Origin: Clostridiales bacterium
GTDB taxonomy: Bacteria > Bacillota > Clostridia > Oscillospirales > Ruminococcaceae
DNA: 5,228 nt
Assembly (NCBI GenBank): GCA_012800685.1
Contig: JAAZIT010000352.1
Span: forward strand, 1-5,228
Reading direction: 5' to 3'
The translations under genes and the position numbers were made by a program. Within the stretch, counting starts at the first letter, position 1, and each line of letters starts with the position of its first letter. This document shows, in pieces, positions 1 through 5,228 of this stretch. The notes beneath the pieces are model-generated. The model was not told the DNA's origin, ran no database searches, and saw only the letters and a list, made by a program, of their open reading frames with translations.

Positions 1-1494
1 ACTAGTTCTAAATGGTGCAAGAGGTATCTTTGTCTCTGAACAGAATACTGATGGCTCAATATAATTTCTCCAATCATAACGAACGTATACTGGTTTTGAA
101 ACACTGACGCTTGAAAGATATATTTTATCTTGAACCATTACAGCATCAGCGTCAAAAAACTTTTTATCAGAGCCAGCAACCTCAAAGCCAGTTGCATTTT
201 CTCCATTTATAATAAAACCTTTTTCAGCATAGTCAAAGCTAAGCTCAGCAATATTTCCTAGGAAATAAACGGACTTAAATATTGGGCCAAACGCATTATA
301 TTCCTTATTATAAGCTCCAACTAATGCTTGAAGTGCAAGTCTTTCACCAACTGGTACTTTATCTATTGGATGAATATTATCAAGCTCTCCACAATCAGAA
401 ATAACTGCAATTCCAGTATTTTTAATTGTGGTAAATGCTTTCATTTGTGCCTCTCTAATTAAACACCAATGCTTAAAATCCTCATCGTGTTTATACTTAA
501 ACATAGGGAGCTGAACTATTTCAAAGTGCATACTGTAATCTTCCCAATCAGTACGCCAACAATCAATTAGCTTTGTGAGCATTTTGTAATATATATTAGG
601 CTTATGGTCATCTGACTCACCTTGATAGTATAAAAAGCCTTTCATTGTATATGGACACACTCTTTTTAGCATGGTTTCATAAAGTCCACATGGTCTATAT
701 GGATTGTTTGGTGCCATTGGTCCAGGCCAATTGCTTTCACCACATTTTTCTATTATTTCGTCCCATGTACTATCAGGCTTTTCTGCATAACATTTAGCCA
801 TGTTTTCATTAAATTTTTTTTCATATTCTTCATAATCTTTATAATCACTAATAAGCTCTTGTTCAGTTTTTCCAGCTGTTTTATCAGCGTATTCCTCAAG
901 GTAAGAATTAGTTTCATTATCACAGGATAAATATTCTCTACTCATCCACGAACTTGCAGATGTTCCTCCCCAATTACAACCAATTATTCCAACAGTTACA
1001 CCTAACTCACTTGAAAGCTTTTTAGCAAAATGAAATCCAACCGCCGACCAAGCCTTAGAGCCTTCAGGGTCGCAAACACCCCAACAAGAATGCTTTTCGG
1101 CTTCAATTGCTTGTTCAACTGTTTTTACTTTATTAGTGTAGTAAAAGCGAACAGGAATATTTGGATTAAGCTCGGATAAATATTCGTTACTGTCTTTAGC
1201 ATATCGAAGCTCAAGCTCCATATTTGACTGTCCACCAGCCAACCAAACTTCGCCAATAGAAACATTACTAAATGATATAGTGTTTATTCCGTCCGAAACA
1301 TTAAGAGTTAAACCGTCACTAGCCTCCATTGCAGGAAGTATACAAGTCCACTTACCCCCAATTACGTCTGTTTCCACTTTTATGCCGTTAAACATAACCG
1401 TAATGCTTTGGCAATCCCCTTCACCAAATATCTTTATGTTTTTATTTCTTTGCAACACCATATTATCTGAAAAAATAGCTGCCACTTTAAACAT
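1..1494 (-). CDS. Sialate O-acetylesterase family SGNH esterase (3' end cut off)
   Basis: Likely removes O-acetyl groups from sialic acid or other acetylated sugars. I read 498 codons from ATG at 1494 to the left edge without a stop. The last residues, PLAPFRTS, resemble the usual C-terminal end of the family (PFRTD), so probably only a few codons are missing. Motifs seen: FSDNMVLQR at residues 8-16; GGQSNME at 87-93 with the presumed nucleophile Ser90; GCNWGGTSAS at 172-181; YYQGESD at 289-295; and LDNIHP at 371-376, giving the presumed catalytic Asp372 and His375. A charged, Lys/Glu-rich helical insert lies at about 195-255. There is no signal peptide, since the conserved start of the fold begins at residue 4, so the enzyme is probably cytoplasmic and acts on imported sugars. 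The start is supported by an AAGGGG site 8 bases upstream and by the conserved N-terminal motif. It lies 12 bases after the ABC-F stop. The family is secure; the substrate is inferred, as members also act on acetylated xylan or other glycans. Confidence 0.9.
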   Translation of the reverse strand, partial: MFKVAAIFSDNMVLQRNKNIKIFGEGDCQSITVMFNGIKVETDVIGGKWTCILPAMEASDGLTLNVSDGINTISFSNVSIGEVWLAGGQSNMELELRYAKDSNEYLSELNPNIPVRFYYTNKVKTVEQAIEAEKHSCWGVCDPEGSKAWSAVGFHFAKKLSSELGVTVGIIGCNWGGTSASSWMSREYLSCDNETNSYLEEYADKTAGKTEQELISDYKDYEEYEKKFNENMAKCYAEKPDSTWDEIIEKCGESNWPGPMAPNNPYRPCGLYETMLKRVCPYTMKGFLYYQGESDDHKPNIYYKMLTKLIDCWRTDWEDYSMHFEIVQLPMFKYKHDEDFKHWCLIREAQMKAFTTIKNTGIAVISDCGELDNIHPIDKVPVGERLALQALVGAYNKEYNAFGPIFKSVYFLGNIAELSFDYAEKGFIINGENATGFEVAGSDKKFFDADAVMVQDKIYLSSVSVSKPVYVRYDWRNYIEPSVFCSETKIPLAPFRTS

Positions 1495-1509
1495 AAAATC
1501 AACCCCTTA
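1495..1509 (-). promoter_or_regulatory. RBS of the esterase gene overlapping the ABC-F stop codon
   Basis: On the minus strand the ABC-F stop TAA (1509-1507) runs directly into GGGG, giving AAGGGG followed by an 8-base spacer TTGATTTT and the esterase ATG. It is an imperfect Shine-Dalgarno match, but the spacing is right. Ribosomes terminating on the ABC-F gene would sit on this site, so translational coupling is plausible. It decides the esterase start in favour of 1494 over the next in-frame ATG at codon 12. Confidence 0.6.
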
Positions 1510-3117
1510 TTCTAAGCCTCTGTTTTTCTTAAATTCAAGAAATTCTTCATATGTTCCTTCCCTATCTATGCAACCATCTGGGGTAATCTCTATAATTCTA
1601 TTAGCAACAGTTTGCATAATTTCATGGTCGTGCGTAGTGAAAATAACCACTCCCTTAAAATCAGCCAAGCCGTTATTTACAGCGGTAATTGACTCTAGGT
1701 CAAGGTGGTTTGTAGGGCTGTCAAGAAGAAGCACATTTGAACCAAAAAGCATCATTCTTGAGAACATACATCTTACCTTTTCTCCACCTGAAAGAACTTT
1801 AACAGGTTTATAAATATCATCACCAGAGAACAACATTTTTCCTAAAAACCCTCTTAAAAAGGTTTCAGTTTCCTCACTTGTTGAATACTGTCTAATCCAT
1901 TCAACAATTGACATATCGCAATCGTCAAAGAAAGCATTGTTATCCTTTGGAAAGTAAGAACGTGTGGTTGTTCCACCCCATTTTATAGTACCCTCTTCTA
2001 AATCCTGCTCTTCATCTTTATTTAGTATTTCAAAAAGGGCTGTAATAGCTTGCTCTGATTCGCCAATAATAGCGACCTTATCAGTTCTTGACAGAGTAAA
2101 TGATACATTGTTAAGAATTTTTTCTCCATCAACTGTTTTAGATAACCCATCAACCTTTAGAATTTCTTTTCCAGGCTCTCTGTCTATTTCGAATCCAATA
2201 TATGGATATTTTCTTGAAGATGCAGGCATATCTTCTGGTGTAATCTTATCAAGAAGCTTTTTTCTAGATGTAGCTTGCTTTGATTTAGATTTATTTGCAG
2301 AAAATCGAGCAATAAATTCTTGAAGTTCTTTAATCTTTTCTTCTGCTTTTCTATTTTGTTGTTTTAGAACTCTTTGCATAAGCTGAGATGACTCATACCA
2401 GAACTCATAGTTTCCGACATACATCTTAATTTTTGTATAGTCTATATCAACTATATGAGTACATACATTATTTAAGAAATGTCTGTCATGAGATACAACT
2501 ATTACAGTTCCAAAATATTCAGACAGAAAATCCTCTAGCCAACGAATAGCATCAATATCAAGGTGGTTGGTAGGCTCGTCAAGGAGTATAATATCAGGGT
2601 TTCCAAAAAGTGCCTGCGCCAAAAGTACCTTTACCTTTTCATTCCCTGAAAGTGCTGACATTTGGGTATAAAGAATACTGTCCGAAAGACCTAGTCCTTG
2701 TATTAGCTTCGAAGCATCAGATTCGGACTCCCAACCGTTAAGCTCGGCAAAATCCCCCTCTAGTTCAGCAGCCCTTTCACCATCCTCGTCAGAAAAATCT
2801 TCCTTTGCGTATAATTCTTCTTTCTCCTGCATAATTTGGTAAAGACGCTCGTTACCTTGAATAACAGTATCTAGAACTGTAAATTCGTCATAAGCAAAGT
2901 GATCCTGTTTTAAAACAGATAGTCTTGTGTTTTTTGGTATAATAACCTCACCAGTTGTAGGATCTAAGGTTTTACATAATATTCTTAAAAAAGTTGACTT
3001 GCCTGCTCCATTAGCTCCGATAATTCCGTAGCAATTTTCATTTGTGAACTTAAGGTCAACATCCTTAAACAATGTTGTACCCCCAAATTGAAGGCTTACA
3101 TTTGAAACTTGAATCAT
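1507..3117 (-). CDS. ABC-F family ATP-binding protein (YkpA/YbiT-like)
   Basis: A soluble, 536-residue ATPase with two nucleotide-binding domains (NBDs) and no membrane segment. ABC-F proteins act on the ribosome, near the E site, rather than in transport. NBD1 has Walker A GANGAGKST at residues 34-42, signature LSGNE at 156-160, Walker B plus catalytic glutamate LLDEPTNHLD at 178-187, and the H-loop His210. A charged inter-domain linker at about 245-300, rich in Lys, Glu and Gln, is the P-site-tRNA-interacting region that defines ABC-F. NBD2 keeps LSGGE at 442-446 and His496. Its Walker A position reads GESEQAITA (352-360) with no lysine, and Walker B reads LLLDSPTNHLD with Ser467 where the catalytic glutamate is expected. 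Length and overall pattern match YkpA/YbiT, about 530-540 residues. The start at 3117 has an AAAGGA site about 10 bases upstream. Whether it gives antibiotic resistance cannot be told; the YkpA/YbiT group is not mainly known for that. Confidence 0.93.
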   Translation of the reverse strand: MIQVSNVSLQFGGTTLFKDVDLKFTNENCYGIIGANGAGKSTFLRILCKTLDPTTGEVIIPKNTRLSVLKQDHFAYDEFTVLDTVIQGNERLYQIMQEKEELYAKEDFSDEDGERAAELEGDFAELNGWESESDASKLIQGLGLSDSILYTQMSALSGNEKVKVLLAQALFGNPDIILLDEPTNHLDIDAIRWLEDFLSEYFGTVIVVSHDRHFLNNVCTHIVDIDYTKIKMYVGNYEFWYESSQLMQRVLKQQNRKAEEKIKELQEFIARFSANKSKSKQATSRKKLLDKITPEDMPASSRKYPYIGFEIDREPGKEILKVDGLSKTVDGEKILNNVSFTLSRTDKVAIIGESEQAITALFEILNKDEEQDLEEGTIKWGGTTTRSYFPKDNNAFFDDCDMSIVEWIRQYSTSEETETFLRGFLGKMLFSGDDIYKPVKVLSGGEKVRCMFSRMMLFGSNVLLLDSPTNHLDLESITAVNNGLADFKGVVIFTTHDHEIMQTVANRIIEITPDGCIDREGTYEEFLEFKKNRGLE

Positions 3118-3149
3118 TTATTAATTTTCCTTTCCAATACGATAATCAT
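3114..3149 (-). other. Possible 11-codon leader ORF overlapping the ABC-F start
   Basis: ATG at 3149 opens a frame reading MIIVLERKINK and stopping at TGA 3116-3114, which overlaps the ABC-F start as ATGA. It falls just downstream of the predicted transcription start (about 3161) and contains the ABC-F ribosome site inside its codons. No Shine-Dalgarno sequence precedes it, and in AT-rich DNA such a frame may arise by chance. It is listed because leader peptides regulate some ABC-F genes; function here is unproven. Confidence 0.2.
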
Positions 3150-3165
3150 TTAATCATTAATCATT
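3144..3165. repeat. Three near-tandem AATCATT copies in the ABC-F leader
   Basis: The heptamer AATCATT occurs at 3144-3150, 3152-3158 and 3159-3165, with starts 8 and 7 bases apart. It lies between the predicted -10 box of the ABC-F promoter and its ribosome site, so on the transcribed strand it gives repeated ATGATTA-like units. It could be a small protein- or RNA-binding element, or only simple AT-rich slippage. Confidence 0.5.
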
Positions 3166-3167
3166 TT

Positions 3168-3196
3168 AGTATAGCATATATTTATGTAAAAGTCTA
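3168..3196 (-). promoter_or_regulatory. Predicted sigma-A promoter for the ABC-F/esterase operon
   Basis: On the minus strand, TAGACT (3196-3191, 4 of 6 matches to TTGACA) is followed by a 17-base spacer and TATACT (3173-3168, 5 of 6 matches to TATAAT). A TG one base before the -10 box makes it an extended -10. The predicted start is near 3161, giving a leader of about 44 bases. It is the best promoter match in the intergenic region for this direction. Confidence 0.6.
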
Positions 3197-3281
3197 TTAT
3201 TTGTATGAATATTTTAATAATACTAGGTATATTACAGCGTATATAGCTTTTTAAAAATATTTTTAAGTGGTAACCCCAAAT

Positions 3282-3311
3282 TTTACATAATATTTTAATA
3301 TTACTTAGTAT
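3282..3311 (+). promoter_or_regulatory. Candidate promoter for the tspO-like gene with an inverted repeat in its spacer
   Basis: TTTACA at 3282-3287 (5 of 6) and TAGTAT at 3306-3311 (4 of 6) are 18 bases apart. The predicted start near 3318 leaves a leader of about 25 bases holding the GAGGAG ribosome site. The spacer is almost filled by the inverted repeat TAATAT-TTTA-ATATTA (3288-3303), which could be an operator. The region is so AT-rich that both calls are tentative. Confidence 0.35.
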
Positions 3312-3343
3312 TTTGCATAAAATATATTAGAGGAGATGAAGCT

Positions 3344-3814
3344 ATGAAAAAAAGTATAAAATACCAAATTATTTTTGCCATTATATCCCTAGCAGTAGGG
3401 GGACTCGCAGCAATTTTTATAAGAAATTACACCGATATGTATAATATGCTTAATAAGCCTGTTTTATCACCACCACAAATAGTATTTCCTATCGTTTGGA
3501 CAATTCTTTACATTTTAATGGGAGTTGGAGTTGGTCTTGTTATTTCAGCACCAAGAAATGCAAATAATAAATCTGATGCTATAGTAAATTATGCTATTCA
3601 GCTTTTAGCAAACTTTTTATGGAGTATTTGGTTTTTTAATTTGTCTCAATATAAGCTTTCATTTGTTTGGATAATCTTATTATTAATATTAGTAATTTTT
3701 ATGACTAAGAGTTTTTACAAAATATCAAAGCCTGCTAGTCTAATACAAATACCTTATATAATCTGGTTAGTATTTGCCGCTTATCTAAATTTGTTTATTG
3801 CTTTAAAAAATTAA
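3344..3814 (+). CDS. tspO: TspO/MBR family membrane protein
   Basis: A 156-residue integral membrane protein of the TspO/translocator-protein family, bacterial relatives of the mitochondrial peripheral benzodiazepine receptor. The family binds porphyrins and other tetrapyrroles and is tied to stress responses; its biochemical role is still debated. Five hydrophobic segments fit the family's five-helix fold, at about residues 8-27, 46-68, 82-100, 105-122 and 134-153. Family motifs are LNKPVLSPP (36-44), FPIVWTILYILMG (48-60), LLANFLWSIWFFN (87-99) and PYIIWLVFAAYLNL (137-150). The length is typical. Trp52 and Trp141 occupy positions I align with ligand-pocket tryptophans of the family. The loop reads PPQIVF where many members have a Trp (PPxWVF). 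The ATG has a GAGGAG site 8 bases upstream. The gene stands alone on the plus strand, divergent from the ABC-F gene and convergent with the ferredoxin gene, so it is probably monocistronic. Confidence 0.93.
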   Translation: MKKSIKYQIIFAIISLAVGGLAAIFIRNYTDMYNMLNKPVLSPPQIVFPIVWTILYILMGVGVGLVISAPRNANNKSDAIVNYAIQLLANFLWSIWFFNLSQYKLSFVWIILLLILVIFMTKSFYKISKPASLIQIPYIIWLVFAAYLNLFIALKN

Positions 3815-3817
3815 AGA

Positions 3818-3851
3818 AAAAATCCTTTTTCAATTAAGAAAAAGGATTTTT
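3818..3851. terminator. Bidirectional intrinsic terminator between tspO and ferredoxin genes
   Basis: A perfect 13-base-pair stem has its arms at 3818-3830 and 3839-3851, with an 8-base loop CAATTAAG. The arms begin with A runs and end with T runs, so each strand gives a hairpin followed by uridines. It starts 4 bases after the tspO stop and lies 24 bases past the ferredoxin stop on the other strand, as expected for one terminator serving two convergent genes. The stem is AU-rich, with only two G-C pairs. Confidence 0.85.
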
Positions 3852-3875
3852 ATATTCTTTATGTACCAAATACTA

Positions 3876-4046
3876 TTATTCAGCTACTGGTGCTTCAACT
3901 GGACAAGTTCCAGCACAAGCCCCGCAATCGATACATTTCTCAGCATCGATAACATACTTTGAATCAGCCTCGCTAATAGCGTCAACTGGACATTCAGCAA
4001 CGCAAGCACCACAGCTAATACATTCATCATTAATTATGTAAGCCAT
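3876..4046 (-). CDS. 2[4Fe-4S] clostridial-type ferredoxin
   Basis: A 56-residue soluble electron carrier. Two CxxCxxCxxxCP motifs are complete: Cys9, 12, 15 and 19, then Cys38, 41, 44 and 48, each last cysteine followed by Pro. By analogy with the family, each cluster uses three cysteines of one motif and the last of the other. The two halves are similar to each other (ECISCGACVAECPVDAI and KCIDCGACAGTCPVEAP), the usual internal duplication. Length equals classic clostridial ferredoxins. It accepts low-potential electrons from enzymes such as pyruvate or indolepyruvate ferredoxin oxidoreductases and passes them to hydrogenase, Rnf or other partners; the partner here is unknown. The ATG at 4046 has a strong GGAGGT site 8 bases upstream. 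It follows the ligase and ACT genes on the same strand but has its own likely promoter, so it may be expressed separately at high level. Confidence 0.95.
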   Translation of the reverse strand: MAYIINDECISCGACVAECPVDAISEADSKYVIDAEKCIDCGACAGTCPVEAPVAE

Positions 4047-4082
4047 TTAAAATACCTCCATTTTATGTTTTTTTGAAAAACG

Positions 4083-4096
4083 CTAATTTTCATTAG
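4083..4096 (-). other. Small hairpin with GAAA loop in the ferredoxin leader
   Basis: The minus-strand transcript would fold CTAAT-GAAA-ATTAG, a perfect 5-base-pair stem closed by a GNRA-type tetraloop. Flanking GAAA and TTTC could extend it after an internal loop. It begins about 10 bases after the predicted transcription start, so it could protect the 5' end of the ferredoxin mRNA. It is short and AU-rich, and may be chance. Confidence 0.3.
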
Positions 4097-4113
4097 AAGT
4101 CTTTCCTTTTAAT

Positions 4114-4141
4114 ATAATAACATATTTTCAGAAAAATGCAA
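4114..4141 (-). promoter_or_regulatory. Predicted promoter of the ferredoxin gene
   Basis: On the minus strand, TTGCAT (4141-4136) and TATTAT (4119-4114, 5 of 6 matches) are 16 bases apart. A TG one base before the -10 box makes an extended -10, which offsets the weak -35. The predicted start near 4107 gives a leader of about 60 bases. It lies in the 120-base gap after the ACT-domain gene, in which I saw no good terminator, so read-through from upstream is also possible. Confidence 0.5.
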
Positions 4142-4166
4142 GTGCTTTTTATCAAAATTACAAAAA

Positions 4167-4598
4167 TTACATATCATAAATTTCTTCAGCAGTGAGAATT
4201 TTGTATCCTTGATTCTTAAGAGCAACAGCAGCTGCATCATTATTCTCAACTCTAAATATAACATACGCAATATTTTCAGTCTTTGAAATAAACGCATACA
4301 TATATTCAATACTCACATTATTTTTATAAAGGGTTTCCATAGCACCCGCTAAACCACCTGGATTATCGTCAATTCCAATTGCAATAACTTCAGTAATAAT
4401 TACTGAAAAATCATTAGACTTTAAAACCTCAAGTGCTTTATCTGCGTCATTAACAATTAAACGAAGAATTCCAAAATCTTTAGTATCAGCGATACTCATT
4501 GCTCGAATATCAATTTTATTATCCCCTAATAGTCTTGTGATTGAAGATAATCTCCCCGGTCTGTTTTCTACAAATATTGATAATTGCTTTACAGTCAT
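4167..4598 (-). CDS. Tandem ACT-domain protein
   Basis: A 143-residue soluble protein made of two ACT domains, small folds that bind amino acids and often act as regulators. Domain 1 (about residues 3-70) begins KQLSIFVENRPGRLSSIT with the typical N-R-P-G-R-L turn, where ligands usually bind at the ACT interface. Domain 2 (about 72-138) has IGIDDNPGGLAGAMETL with the equivalent N-P-G-G-L turn. No catalytic domain is attached. The ATG at 4598 has an ideal GGAGG 7 bases upstream. It starts 17 bases after the stop of the phenylacetate-CoA-ligase-family gene, so the two are almost certainly cotranscribed. This pairing recurs in anaerobes, and the protein may sense aromatic or branched amino acids to control that pathway; the ligand is inferred, not shown. 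Confidence 0.9.
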   Translation of the reverse strand: MTVKQLSIFVENRPGRLSSITRLLGDNKIDIRAMSIADTKDFGILRLIVNDADKALEVLKSNDFSVIITEVIAIGIDDNPGGLAGAMETLYKNNVSIEYMYAFISKTENIAYVIFRVENNDAAAVALKNQGYKILTAEEIYDM

Positions 4599-4615
4599 GA
4601 TAAAACCTCCTTAAA

Positions 4616-5228
4616 TTATATTAGTTTACGTTTGTCTATAACTCTAACAGCTTTTCCCTCAGAACGAACAATACTCTTAGGTTCAACAAGCTTAATATCT
4701 GCTGCAATTCCTAATGTGGAATGAATAGCGTCCTTAATCTTTTTCTCAACAGCTTCAATGGATTTAACTGTATCACCAAACATTTCAGGTGTCATTTCAA
4801 CCTGAACCTCAAAGGTATCAGTATTGCGTACTCTATCAACTACAATCTGATAGTAAGGTGCAGCAGAGCTAAACTGTAAAAGAACACTTTCAATTTGTGA
4901 TGGAAACACATTAACACCACGAATAATAAGCATATCGTCTGTTCTTCCCTTTGGTCTTCTCATTTTAACAAGAGTTCTTCCACATGAACATTCCTCTCTA
5001 ACAAGCATACAAATATCTCTAGTTCTATAACGTAGAATTGGAAAAGCTTCCTTTGTAATACAAGTGAAAACCAGTTCACCATATTCTCCATATGGCAAAA
5101 CCTTACCAGTGTCAGGGTCAATTATTTCAGGAACAAAGTGATCCTCATTAATATGTAAACCGTCTTGACATTCACAGTCAAAGGAAACACCAGGTCCACT
5201 AATTTCTGTTAATCCATAAATATCATAA
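4616..5228 (-). CDS. paaK: Phenylacetate-CoA ligase family protein (5' part cut off)
   Basis: An adenylate-forming (ANL superfamily) acyl-CoA ligase that would activate phenylacetate or a related aryl acid with ATP and CoA. Only the C-terminal 203 residues are in the window (codons from 5227 down), roughly half of the usual length of about 430; the start lies beyond the right edge. Visible motifs, numbered in the fragment: YGLTE at 4-8, the A5 motif; a GLHINEDHF block at 23-31; YRTRD at 67-71, whose aspartate is the ribose-binding A8 position; GRTDDML at 94-100 before the hinge; and EGKAVRV at 190-196, whose Lys192 is the likely A10 catalytic lysine. Cysteines in FDCEC (16-20) and ECSCGR (79-84) may form the metal site reported in some relatives; that is inference. 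In Clostridia such proteins often accompany indolepyruvate ferredoxin oxidoreductase. An in-frame TTG at 5098 is an internal leucine codon, not a start. Confidence 0.93.
   Translation of the reverse strand, partial: YDIYGLTEISGPGVSFDCECQDGLHINEDHFVPEIIDPDTGKVLPYGEYGELVFTCITKEAFPILRYRTRDICMLVREECSCGRTLVKMRRPKGRTDDMLIIRGVNVFPSQIESVLLQFSSAAPYYQIVVDRVRNTDTFEVQVEMTPEMFGDTVKSIEAVEKKIKDAIHSTLGIAADIKLVEPKSIVRSEGKAVRVIDKRKLI

Noticed and set aside
1..6. ACTAGT (SpeI site) exactly at the left edge, as if from a cloning junction
   Set aside because: It reads in frame as the Thr-Ser continuation of the esterase near its expected C-terminus. A six-base match at an edge cannot be told from chance.
813..820. 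Run of eight A's in the esterase coding strand as a possible frameshift or slippage site
   Set aside because: The reading frame and conserved motifs continue correctly on both sides, and there is no following structure or alternative frame to suggest programmed slippage.
1280..2323. Plus-strand open frames (1280-1813 and 1964-2323) opposite the esterase and ABC-F genes
   Set aside because: They are antisense to clearly conserved coding sequence, have low-complexity Ser/Leu-rich translations, and show no recognisable domain.
3072..3254. Plus-strand 60-codon frame across the ABC-F start and intergenic region
   Set aside because: It overlaps the ABC-F start and promoter in antisense, its AT-rich Tyr/Ile translation looks random, and no ribosome site is evident.
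4132..4151. Possible terminator after the ACT-domain gene (A run, GCACTTGC, T run)
   Set aside because: Pairing needs a bulge and leaves only two G-C pairs around a 4-base loop. The same bases hold the -35 of the ferredoxin promoter.
4109..4309. Minus-strand 66-codon frame overlapping the 3' half of the ACT-domain gene
   Set aside because: It is out of frame with a well-supported gene, and its Leu/Met/Arg-rich translation has no family features.

Overview
The window is an AT-rich stretch of ordinary chromosomal DNA, most likely from an anaerobic, low-G+C Firmicute of the class Clostridia. The reasons are purine-rich GGAGG-type ribosome sites, a tiny 2[4Fe-4S] clostridial-type ferredoxin, a YkpA/YbiT-like ABC-F protein, and a phenylacetate-CoA-ligase/ACT-domain gene pair of a kind common in clostridial amino-acid fermenters. 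I cannot name a species. Six genes are visible. Five are on the minus strand and one, a TspO-family gene, is on the plus strand. No tRNA, rRNA, CRISPR array, insertion sequence or phage gene was seen.

Left block (1-3117, minus strand, transcribed right to left): an ABC-F ATPase gene (1507-3117) is followed after only 12 bases by a sialate O-acetylesterase-family gene that runs off the left edge (1-1494). The two are probably cotranscribed from a promoter at 3168-3196. The second ATPase domain of the ABC-F protein lacks the Walker A lysine and the catalytic glutamate, which is the most notable protein-level oddity here. Its short leader carries a repeat and a micro-ORF whose stop overlaps the ABC-F start codon.

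Middle (3118-3875): a divergent intergenic region separates the ABC-F gene from the plus-strand tspO-like gene (3344-3814). That gene ends at a strong, perfectly paired hairpin (3818-3851), which can serve as a shared terminator for it and for the convergent ferredoxin gene.

Right block (3876-5228, minus strand): the C-terminal part of a phenylacetate-CoA ligase family protein enters from the right edge. It is followed after 17 bases by a double ACT-domain protein, and then, after about 120 bases containing its own likely promoter, by the ferredoxin. Elsewhere in Clostridia such ligase/ACT pairs often lie beside indolepyruvate:ferredoxin oxidoreductase genes, so this block may belong to aryl-acid or amino-acid fermentation. 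The oxidoreductase itself is not in the window. I found no convincing previously undescribed system.
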